In this document: one piece after another, positions 35,950-44,100 of the stretch | Layout: the number at the start of each line of letters is the position of its first letter | Position numbering within the stretch: the first letter of the stretch is position 1 | Notes under the pieces: model-generated | What the model saw: the letters and a program-made list of their open reading frames with translations, nothing else | Database searches by the model: none | What the model was told of the DNA's origin: nothing | Position numbers and translations under genes: made by a program | Source: CBDCWQ01 sp965223435 | Lineage (GTDB): Bacteria > Myxococcota > Kuafuiibacteriia > Kuafuiibacteriales > Kuafuiibacteriaceae | Assembly: GCA_965223435.1 (NCBI GenBank) | Contig: CBDCWQ010000022.1 | Coordinates: forward strand, 124,001 to 188,000 | Reading direction: 5' to 3' | DNA: 64,000 nt

Positions 35950-36156
35950 CTCTGTGCCAACGAACGTGAGACAGTAACCTGTTCCGAAATTAGAGAGTCA
36001 GTTGTCGTTGTCGTAGACGACCTACTCGTCCGCACCCGTGTGATCCATAGCACATCGTGAACCTCCAGGAGGTGGTGGGGGTGCGGGGGAGGAGGAGACT
36101 ACAAACCTGTGACCAGGTTGTTGGTGACCTGTGGAGAGCGGAGATGAGATTGTGAA

Positions 36157-36576
36157 ATGCAGATGGCAATCAAGAAGAATGGTAAAGCCGATCCGGAAGT
36201 TTTAGAGCGGCCGAAACGTCGGACCTTCACGGCCGAGTACAAGATGAAGATTCTCAGGGAGATCGATGGGTGCAAGGAAGCCGGTGAGATCGGCGCTCTC
36301 CTTCGGAGGGAGGGGCTCTACTCATCGACGATCACCCATTGGCGTAAACAGCGGGACAACGGTGCTTTCGTCGGGCTTGGACCCAAGAAGCGGGGCCGTA
36401 AGCCAGGGCGACGAAAGGACCCGATGGTGGTCGAAAATGATCGGCTCCGTCGGGAAAATGCTCGGCTTCAGCAGAAGCTTGGACAGGCTGAGGCGATCAT
36501 CGAGATCCAAAAAAAAGTCTCGCAGGTTCTGGGGATTCCGCTGAAGACGATCGACGAAGAAGGGAGCGAATCATGA
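36157..36576 (+). CDS. IS3-family transposase OrfA
   Basis: 139 aa. N-terminal helix-turn-helix of the transposase_8/OrfA type: RRTFTAEYKMKILREIDGC, then LLRREGLYSSTITHWRKQRD. A Lys/Arg-rich linker (KKRGRKPGRRKD) precedes a leucine-zipper-like coiled coil (NDRLRRENARLQQKLGQAEA), which dimerises the protein. It binds the terminal inverted repeats. Its end overlaps orfB by 4 bp (ATGA). A run of eight A's near its 3' end offers a -1 frameshift to make an OrfAB fusion, the usual active transposase in this family. Confidence 0.93.
   Translation: MQMAIKKNGKADPEVLERPKRRTFTAEYKMKILREIDGCKEAGEIGALLRREGLYSSTITHWRKQRDNGAFVGLGPKKRGRKPGRRKDPMVVENDRLRRENARLQQKLGQAEAIIEIQKKVSQVLGIPLKTIDEEGSES
36510..36516 (+). 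other. Probable programmed -1 frameshift site (A run)
   Basis: Bases 36509-36516 are eight A's. In the orfA frame they read A-AAA-AAA followed by G, the classic slippery heptamer of IS3 elements. OrfB is in the -1 frame, and that frame is open from here to its ATG at 36573, so slippage would give a continuous OrfAB protein. Confidence 0.65.
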
Positions 36577-37610
36577 ACGCAGCCACCGAGTTTACCAAGG
36601 GCAACTCAATCGCCAAAGCCCCGCTGTGCGCAGCACTCGCGATTCCCCGGGCAACCCTCTACCGTCGCCTCAATCCAAAGGTGACAGTTGAGCGACCTCG
36701 GCCCACTCCTGCGCGAGCCCTTCGTCCTGAAGAGCGACAGTCTGTGCTCGCTGTTCTTCATAGCGATCGGTTTGTCGATAAGGCGCCAACAGAGGTATAT
36801 GCCACGCTTTTAGATGAAAGAAAGTACCTGTGCTCGGTCCGAACGATGTATCGGATTCTCGCCGCGAACGAGGAGGTGCGCGAACGCCGCGATCAGCTTC
36901 GTCATCCGGCGTATGCCAAGCCGGAGCTGCTTGCCACGTCGCCCAACGAACTATGGTCGTGGGACATAACCAAGCTGCTCGGCCCCGAGAAATGGACCTA
37001 CTACTACCTGTACGTCATGCTCGACGTGTACAGTCGATACGTGGTCGGCTGGATGGTGGCAAATCGTGAATCGGGTACACTGGCCAAGCGTTTTATCAAG
37101 GAGACCCTGCAAAAGCAGATGATCGAACCAAACCAACTCACTATTCACGCTGATCGGGGCACGTCCATGCGCAGCAAGCCAGTCGCCCTACTCATGGCCG
37201 ATCTTGGCGTCACGAAGACACATAGTCGTCCGTACACCTCCACGGACAATCCGTTCTCGGAGGCGCACTTCAAAACGATGAAGTACCGACCGGAGTTTCC
37301 GGAGCGTTTCGGGTGCCTGGAAGACGCCAGGCTTTTCTGCCGCACATTCTTTGCCTGGTACAATGACGAACACCGTCACTCGGGTCTGGCTCTTCTCACG
37401 CCCAGCGACATTCACCACGGTCGCACAGACACCGTGCTCAACGTGCGCCAGAAGGCGCTACTTAAGGCCTACGAAGCGAAGCCAGAACGCTTTGTTCATG
37501 GCCCACCACGCGTGGCACATCCGCCGCAAGAGGTCTGGATCAACAACCCAGCACTCGCGGCCTCACATCAAAAACCAACCGAGCAGTCGCAAGAGGAGGT
37601 GCTACACTAA
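36573..37610 (+). CDS. IS3-family transposase OrfB (DDE integrase domain)
   Basis: 345 aa. N-terminal HTH_21-like part with KAPTEVYATLLDERKYLCSV and RTMYRILA. The retroviral-integrase-type catalytic core then follows. The acidic triad is recognisable as WSWDITKL, HADRGTSM and the Glu of DNPFSEAHFKTMKY. WYNDEHRHSGL is the family's conserved C-terminal signature. The gene is intact, so the element may still be mobile. It overlaps orfA by 4 bp. Confidence 0.94.
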   Translation: MNAATEFTKGNSIAKAPLCAALAIPRATLYRRLNPKVTVERPRPTPARALRPEERQSVLAVLHSDRFVDKAPTEVYATLLDERKYLCSVRTMYRILAANEEVRERRDQLRHPAYAKPELLATSPNELWSWDITKLLGPEKWTYYYLYVMLDVYSRYVVGWMVANRESGTLAKRFIKETLQKQMIEPNQLTIHADRGTSMRSKPVALLMADLGVTKTHSRPYTSTDNPFSEAHFKTMKYRPEFPERFGCLEDARLFCRTFFAWYNDEHRHSGLALLTPSDIHHGRTDTVLNVRQKALLKAYEAKPERFVHGPPRVAHPPQEVWINNPALAASHQKPTEQSQEEVLH

Positions 37611-37652
37611 ATTCAAACAGGGACTGTCTCAAACTCGTTGACACGTTCCGCC

Positions 37653-38690
37653 GGGCTTCGCGGGGTGGGCAAGACGGTGTTGCTGAACACGCTTCAAGAT
37701 ATCGCCGAGAGTGAGGGCTTCAAAGTGGCGGCCAGCGAAATCACACACGGGATGGACTTCAAGAAACGGCTAGCGATTCTGATTCGCAGAGTGTTGTTGG
37801 ATATAAGCCCGCTCACCAAACTTACAAACCGCGCACAGCGCGCGCTCGGTATACTCAAGTCATTCACGCTCACCTTGCCAGAAGGACATCAGCTAAAACT
37901 TGATGTCGAAGCCATCGTCGGGTTGGGTGACTCTGGAGACCTAAGCCAAGATCTGTGCGATATCTTCGTCAACCTCGGTGAAACAGCCAAGGAGCACAAA
38001 ACCGGCGTTGTCTTCTCCTTTGACGAAGTCCAATTCCTGGAGAAAGAGTTCCTTGAGGCCATCATCGCCGCCCTTCACAAGACAACTCAAGCGTCCTTGC
38101 CCATCACCCTCGTTGGCGCCGGCCTTCCCCAACTCCCCGAACTTGCTACTCGCGCAAAGTCCTACGCTGAGCGGTTGTTCAATTTCCCGCGCATCGGCTC
38201 CCTGGGGCCAGAGTCGGCACGCGTCGCGCTGTGCCAGCCGGCTGAGAAATTGGGGGTTCGTATCGAGGAAAAAGGCGTAGATGGGGTACTCGACTTCACC
38301 CTTGGATACCCCTATTTCCTACAAGAATATGGGAAGCACGCATGGAACATTTCGGAAGGCCCGGTCATAAAAGCCAGCGAAGTTGAGGCCGCGAAAGCGG
38401 GGGTCATCTCCCAACTCGATACCCATTTTTTTGGTACCCGCACCGCTCGTTGTACGGCCAGCGAGCTGGCATATCTTCAGGCGATGGCTCGCCTGGGAGA
38501 AGGGCCATACCGTTCAGGCGAGATTGCCGGTGAACTCGGAAAAGCGGGTGCGCAACGGGTGGCGCCGATCCGGTCGAACCTCATTCACAAGGGGTTGGTA
38601 TTCAGTCCAAGCTATGGACTCAATGAATTCACCGTGCCTCGTTTCGCTGATTTCATGAGGCGAAGCTTTGACGACTCAGCCGAATCCTGA
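37653..38690 (+). pseudogene. AAA-type ATPase gene, 3' fragment
   Basis: 345 residues continuing the gene begun at 35803. Walker A GLRGVGKT opens the fragment. Walker B-like VVFSFDEVQFLEKE and sensor-like ITLVGAGLPQLPELA follow, then a small winged-helix C-terminal region (YRSGEIAGELGKAGAQRVAP, NLIHKGLVFSP). An in-frame TTG at 37638, inside the IS end, could start translation of a version lacking only the first ~49 residues. The fragment may therefore still be expressed from an IS-borne promoter, but is scored as broken. These ATPases are common on mobile and accessory DNA. Their role is largely unknown. Confidence 0.82.
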
Positions 38691-38849
38691 GCGACAGCCA
38701 GAGGACCGCATCATTGGCTGCCTCGTTCAGATCGGCGTCTAGCGCAGCTGGATGCCGCATCTAGTTGTTCGGCCCGTCCCAGGCCGGAGGTGCGGATAAC
38801 AGCAAACCCGCTTGACATGGTCGACCGCAGTCGTGAGAGAAACTTCGCT

Positions 38850-39017
38850 TTACGTTGCAGCGTAACGAGCAAGAATGAGTAGGTTCGAGGCGATAATTGA
38901 TACGTGGATGTATGCCTTAAACGACTGTAGGGTTCGCCAAGTGCATCGATACAAACCAAAGACTCTCTTGAGAAATGAGATGGTGCCTTCTATGCCTGCG
39001 CGTGCAGTGAACCGTTT
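38850..39017 (-). pseudogene. Transposase C-terminal relic (ISNCY/IS1182-like)
   Basis: About 55 residues on the minus strand read RFTARAGIEGTISFLKR, then FGLYRCTWR and FKAYIHVSIIASNLLILAR, the conserved end of DDE transposases of this type. The rest of the gene is missing upstream (39018-39270 shows no continuation). It marks past mobile-element traffic in this island. Confidence 0.65.
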
Positions 39018-39271
39018 GTTGGTCGTGAAGGGGGCAGTGAACCGAGGCGGAGCCAAAAAACTCATGTTTTCATTCATGGTCGTTTTTCTCTTGACGGCTT
39101 TTTTGCCTCGGACACGCGCTTGTCAGCGACGAATAAGGGGCCGTGCACCATTTTCCATTGTCCTGTTCGTTTTGTTGCGTCCTATCCTCGTTTTCGCGTT
39201 CTCATGGGCCGGGAGAGTTGAGACCTCGGTCGCAACCAAGTCGGCTCAAAAAATAGGCGTGTTAGGCTGTT

Positions 39272-40222
39272 TTGCATGGCCCCAGTCGAAGCATGCACGC
39301 CTTTTGTACCCATAAGCTTGCCATGGGCGAACATGAAGCATTCGACAAGATCCGAGCCGCACGGGCTGCCCGTCAATTCCCACAAATCTTGGAGAAGATC
39401 GCCAACGGAAAATTGCACGTTACAGGCGTTCGGGTCCTGGCGCCCGCGTTAACGCACCAGAACTGTGCGAAACTCCTTTCGGAGGCCGAGGGAAAGTCTA
39501 CCGATGCCTTGAAGGAAATCGTGGCCGCACTGCGCCCGAAGGCGGATGTCGCCTTGAGCATTCGGAGATTGCCAACACCACCCGCCCATCCCAAGACTCC
39601 CAAGCCGACCCGTCCCTCGCAGAAGAACCCTCAATCTACTCGGTTTGAACCGTCTCCTTCCCGGGAAACACCGGCTCCTGCCATCGCGCCCGCTCAAAAG
39701 ACCAACCGACCCCATTTCGAACCAACCGCAAGGGAACGATATGCCTTCCGATTTGCGGCTGGAAAAACCTTCCGAAACAAGTACGAGGAGGCTCGAGCCC
39801 TTTTGAGTCATGCCATTCCCGGTGGGGACCCAGAATCAATTCTAGAACGAGCGCTGGATCTATTGATCGCAGACACCAAGAAGAAGCGCTTCGGCCTGGG
39901 GGCTCGCTCCAAGAAAGCTCAGGAAACTGAAGAAAACCAGAAACCTGTTTCGCGTACTATTCCGGTCGCCACCCGCAGAGCAATCGCCGAAAGAGATGAC
40001 TTGCGATGCACATTCGTAGGAGCCGATGGGACCCCATGTGGGAGCCAAGCTTTTCTCGAGATTCATCACTGGAAAGATTTTGCTTTGGGGGGCGATCACA
40101 CCCTTGCCAACACAGGGCTCTTATGCCGAGCCCACAACCAGTACCTCGCCCATAGAACCTGGGGCCAAAAGAAGATCCAACAGCAAAGGGATAAATGCCG
40201 AAAAAAATCAGCGCACACGTAG
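39272..40222 (+). CDS. HNH endonuclease, N-terminally short
   Basis: 316 aa from TTG 39272; ATG 39293 is an alternative. The N-terminal part (MHAFCTHKLAMGEHEAFDKI, then RAARAARQFPQIL and LHVTGVRVLAPALT) matches the DUF222-like region of a large HNH family common in Myxococcota, but the first ~50 residues of that family are absent because a stop lies at 39263. A Pro/Lys-rich linker follows. The nuclease domain is intact: RAIAERDDLRCTF with CGSQAFLEIHHWKDF, then GGDHTLANTGLLCRAHN, giving the Cys, His-His, Asn and His of a beta-beta-alpha-metal site. It lies between the transposase relic and an unknown gene. It may be a functional nuclease or a decaying copy. Confidence 0.8.
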   Translation: MHGPSRSMHAFCTHKLAMGEHEAFDKIRAARAARQFPQILEKIANGKLHVTGVRVLAPALTHQNCAKLLSEAEGKSTDALKEIVAALRPKADVALSIRRLPTPPAHPKTPKPTRPSQKNPQSTRFEPSPSRETPAPAIAPAQKTNRPHFEPTARERYAFRFAAGKTFRNKYEEARALLSHAIPGGDPESILERALDLLIADTKKKRFGLGARSKKAQETEENQKPVSRTIPVATRRAIAERDDLRCTFVGADGTPCGSQAFLEIHHWKDFALGGDHTLANTGLLCRAHNQYLAHRTWGQKKIQQQRDKCRKKSAHT

Positions 40223-40545
40223 CAACGTCAAAGGATGGCGCTAACAAAAGGCAGAAGAACTTGCTTCGGGGCTTGGCCGAGGCTTTGGAGGGACCTCCCG
40301 CCCCAAAGTCGGAAACACAATCGCCTGTTCTTGTATGGGCGCAATCAATATCGCCTCAAGAAAATACCGGCCCCACACAGGCTAACAGACTGAAATGATC
40401 TCGCTTTTCGGTCTCGGGACGGACCCTAAAACTAAAGGCCGTCGGGTCATTCTCAGCCATGGTCGTTGGGCAGCAAGAAGAGCGGTCCGTAACGGAAACC
40501 TAGGCAGTTTATGTTGCATTCTCAGTGTGCTACAATCGACCGCAG
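40223..40545 (+). other. Intergenic stretch after the HNH gene
   Basis: No gene is convincing here. A 67-codon frame (40195-40398) overlaps the end of the HNH gene and is Lys/Pro-rich with no RBS or domain. The stretch just before 40546 should hold the promoter of the next gene, but no clear elements were found. Confidence 0.4.
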
Positions 40546-41010
40546 ATGACCACGCTTTCCCTCCTCTCCAAATGCCTAGGCCTCGGGAGTCTTCTCCAGG
40601 AGCTCCAAAGGGAGTTCGGTGGCTACGAGTTACTCGATCATTGGCAGCAGGGTGAATTCCACCACGACCTCATCCTGCGGATTTCGAACGCCAAGCCCTT
40701 GCTGCCCGGAGTCTTTCTGGTGGTGGCGACCAACTGCAACGGCGGCGTCAAGGAAATACTCTGTCTCGATCACGAGCCCGACCGTGGAGCGCTTTGGCAC
40801 CACCGGTGTCCGGACAATCCAGAATTCGCGGGAACGTTGCCGCCGGTACTCGGTAGAGAGCAGACCGTTCATTGGTTTGATCCATGTGCGCTTCTCGAGC
40901 CAGATGCCCGCAGCGAGTACAGGCCTGAATGTAGAGAACGCCAGCCAGGTGGTGGATGGCGGCTCAAGGACTCGTGCAAGTCATCGCGGGAGCTGCCCAA
41001 CAAGCCCTAG
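40546..41010 (+). CDS. Conserved-looking hypothetical protein
   Basis: 154 aa from ATG 40546 (TTG 40525 would add seven residues). The sequence is compact and protein-like: LLQELQREFGGYELLDHW, GEFHHDLILRI, FLVVATNCNGGVKEILCLD, RGALWHHRCPDNPEF, TVHWFDPCALL. It has alternating hydrophobic strands and no signal peptide or membrane segment. I do not recognise a family. The repeated Cys/His/Trp residues could be a metal or ligand site, but this is a guess. Its 3' part overlaps a second, 59-codon frame (40956-41135) in another phase, and it lies directly downstream of giant protein 3, convergent to it. Confidence 0.6.
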   Translation: MTTLSLLSKCLGLGSLLQELQREFGGYELLDHWQQGEFHHDLILRISNAKPLLPGVFLVVATNCNGGVKEILCLDHEPDRGALWHHRCPDNPEFAGTLPPVLGREQTVHWFDPCALLEPDARSEYRPECRERQPGGGWRLKDSCKSSRELPNKP

Positions 41011-41135
41011 AAAAGTCGGTATTTTTCACGTTTGCGCTCAAGGTGGGAAAGCGTTCTTTCGCGCCGCTCTGCGACGGTGAACTCCACAAAGAGGCCAAAA
41101 CGCTTGCCCTACTCATGACGAAGCGAAAAAACTGA
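40956..41135 (+). CDS. Small 59-aa ORF convergent with giant protein 3
   Basis: ATG 40956 is preceded by AGGTGG and starts MAAQGLVQVIAGAAQQALEK, continues FFTFALKVGKRSFAPL and ends LHKEAKTLALLMTKRKN. Its stop (41133-41135) is one base from the stop of giant protein 3 (41139-41137) on the other strand. The C-terminal frame is preserved in the left repeat copy (LHKEAKSLALLMTKREN, stop at the same place, amino-acid-conservative changes), which argues that the frame is really translated. It might be an immunity- or accessory-type peptide. No homologue is recognised. The overlap with the 40546 gene lowers confidence. Confidence 0.45.
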   Translation: MAAQGLVQVIAGAAQQALEKSVFFTFALKVGKRSFAPLCDGELHKEAKTLALLMTKRKN

Positions 41136-41195
41136 ATTAGTTGGTCGGGTTGTCGAGTTTGATTCGGGCAACCTGCCAGCTTGTGCCATCGATGT
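41077..41195 (+). repeat. Right direct-repeat copy: 3' junction of giant protein 3
   Basis: Counterpart of 35455-35590, in the same orientation. It spans the last ~20 codons of giant protein 3 and the end of the convergent 59-aa ORF. Together the two copies bracket the 5.5-kb island with the ATPase, IS, transposase relic, HNH and unknown genes. Confidence 0.8.
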
Positions 41196-44100
41196 GCTCG
41201 AAGGCCGGCCCGGGGGTCTTGGGCCCATGCGATGCAGGGTTGCTAATAATCTCGATACCTTCATGGGTTCGGTAAACGGCGTATTTGATATGCGGTACAC
41301 CTTCGATGTCGGCAAGCACCTGCTGGGTCGTTGTGGGGCGGGTGCTAAGGTAGAATTTCTCCTTCGGTTGCACCGGGACATCAAAAGCTTTGTACGGAGT
41401 GAGCTTGCCATCGGCGACCGAAAAGAACGCCGTGGGCTCGTCGTACGGCTGGGTCATGTAGTGAGCGACGAGATCCGCGTCGCGTTTGTCGGGGCCGAAC
41501 TGCCCTCGCTTGATCGAGCCCATGATGTCCGTTTCGAGGGTTAAGGCCCGAACCATCCGATCAAGGCCCATATCTTCAGCGAGCTCAACGGGGTTGCGCA
41601 TGCGCGAACGCAGATTTTCGGTCATCTCAGCATCATCCTTTTGCTTGGCGACGTCGAAGAGCGCGGTCACGCCGGGGACCGCATCGGGTGGGAAAAACTT
41701 CGTTTGCTCGGCGAGGACATGTTCAAAGCCGGTCAAAAAGTCGTTTTCCTTCGCCTGCCAGCCGAGCATGGTGGCCAGGTAGTCCTTTTTTTGGTCGTCA
41801 CTCAGGTATGGACTCGCATGGAAAATGTCCGTGTGAAGTTCCGCAAAGAATTTCTTGCCTTGCTCCACAAATTCACCAAACGGCTTGTTCATGAAGGCAT
41901 TTCCGAGGTCTGCAATGACCAACGTCCGTGCCAACAGCGATGATTGCGGCGTCAGATTGGGATGGGAGATTTTCGATCCATCGACTTGGATCACGGTCGC
42001 AAGAATGGCGTTTTCGACCTCCTGAATGTCTGTTTCTGAGTAGACTTCGACGATCTCATTCTTGTTGGCTTTTTCCATGAATTCGCGCGCATGCTTTGCG
42101 CTGCCCACTTCATTTGGGCCGCTGTGATCGACCCGTTGTCCCGTCGAAGAATCATGGTGGCTCTCCTTTATGACATCATGAAAGGAAGCAGCGATCTTGT
42201 ACAGCAGGGCGTAACTTTCAGTCACCGTCTTTGGCGCATGGGGCCTCACGGCGTCGAGGAGTTTGGCGCCATTTTGGATCACATCACTGGTATGTGAGCC
42301 GTCATGGAAAGTTAGATTGTCTCGGGGGGATTTGGCCTGCGCGTTTCGAACTTTGATGTGTAACAGACCTTCCTCGCGCGCTTGGTCTGCATACTTTTTC
42401 CGAAGGGCTAAGACCTCGGCCGATGTCTGTTCGTCTGGGAACTTCGCTTTTGCGGGCTTGGGACCACTCGAGAGCCTCCCGTCCTGTGAAAACGTTGATT
42501 CATAGACGGGCTCCTTTTGGGGCGGGTAGGCGGTTGCAAACACCGCGAAAGAAGACTCGCCGCTGAGATGGGGTTCAATGGCCTTTTGCACTCGGAGCTC
42601 GTGCTCCCGCGCGTCGTTCGCCAAAGCTGGGTTGTTGAACACAAAAAACGCGTAGTCAGTGACAGAGAATGGATGCGCGAGCGCCGTCCGGGCCCGGCTC
42701 AGATCGGAGGCACGAATGAGGGCAAACCGGTCCGACGCGCCGCCCGTGCCTTTGATCTGGACCATGTCATGGGCCGAATCCGCCTCGGAAAGCTCAAAGA
42801 TCTTGTCGGTCTCGAACGGTTGCTGGCTGGTGAAGAGCCACCCGCTCAAGAGCTGTTTGTCGGCGCTAAAAACGAGCGTACGTTGGTCGTAGGCATTCGA
42901 CGATTTAAGAGGGTTTGCGGGGGTCACGCTGAGCCCCGCAGTCTTGCTGATCTTGCGCCCGCTCAGTTGGTCGACGCTATCGAGCACCAATTCCAACGAG
43001 GAGCGGGTATCACTGTCAGCCTGGTAAGCGGCGATTCCGATGTACTCAAAGTCTTCATCGAGTCGACGGAGCTCTTCACCTCGAATCGCACGAGGGCCAT
43101 CAGGAAAGTAGGTTGCGTAGAAGGTGTTCACCTCCGGTGCGTACAAAAGAACAATGTCCCGCTGGTGCCGAATCGCCTTTTTGCGCAGCTGAGCTTGGGA
43201 GAGCTTCGCCTTACCGTGATAGAGCATGTACTGGGGTGGAAGGTTTTTGGTGGCGAGCAGACCGTTTTCTTCATACCAGGCAAGGTTTTGGAACTTGTCG
43301 ATGATCTTGATAAAAAGTTGGCTGTCGGAGGCTTCTTTGAGCAGACTCTGGACAAAAGCATCCACCGGGCCATCTTCGACGTGGACGGCTTGTTCGATGT
43401 GAAGGCCCTTCTTGCCGCTATTGAGCGAGGCCAAGAGCTCACCGGGAACCACCACGCGTGGTGAGAGCGCGAATTCGCCGTGAAGGACCACCAAATTTTT
43501 CCCAAGCCTGAGGGCGTTTTTGTGGAGACTACCTTCCGAAATATCGTCTCGAAGTTCGACCGGGTAGCTGTCAAGACTGGTCGGGAGATCAACTTCTTGG
43601 CTGCCGTTTTGGACCAACCCGAGCTTGGCTGGTAGGCCGGTTTCCCGGACTGGTTTGCTGATCTCGGTGGCTCCGGTAGCCTGTGGGTCCTCAGCCGACC
43701 ATCGGATCACGATTTCGCCATCGGTGAAGACGGCCTTCCACTGCATCTCGGTTGCCACACCCAAATACGTTTGCACGTGGTCCGGTCGGTAGTCCTTGAC
43801 CCAAGTTCTTCTCGCGTCAACAAAGACGCCTGCTGCCGGCTTTTTAAGAAAAATTTCCGACCACTCAGGTAGATTCTTGTGCGCCCAGTCTTCTTGCTCG
43901 GTGGGATAGAGCATCATGTTTGGAGGGTTGGAGACCGAGCGGGGGGTAGTATTCTTGACGACCCGTGGCTTGATGACTGAAGGGGGCTCTTCCGTGTGGG
44001 TTTTGTGCCACTCTACAAGGAATTCTTTCCAAACGAAACGCCCCTCCGCCTCGCGCACTCTTTGGAACTCAGCCTGACTGTGATTGTCACGGTATAACTC

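Larger units (their letters stand above)
35950..37647 (+). mobile_element. IS3-type insertion sequence inside an ATPase gene
   Basis: About 1.7 kb, carrying overlapping orfA and orfB. Imperfect terminal inverted repeats of ~23 bp share GAGACAGT and CAACGA on both sides (about 35953-35983 left, 37613-37645 right). A 5-bp direct repeat CCGCC at 35945-35949 and 37648-37652 is the likely target duplication. The insertion point is two codons before the Walker A motif of the host gene, and the host frame is exactly restored on precise excision. The non-coding leader (35984-36156) is long for an IS3 member and has two palindromes (36061-36073, 36104-36119). Exact ends are uncertain by a few bases. 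Confidence 0.85.

Noticed and set aside
38875..39315. 146-aa plus-strand frame over the transposase relic
   Set aside because: The conserved transposase signal is on the minus strand; this frame is its shadow plus unrelated sequence.
40195..40398. 67-aa frame after the HNH gene
   Set aside because: It overlaps the HNH stop, has no RBS and no protein-like pattern. Kept only as a possibility.
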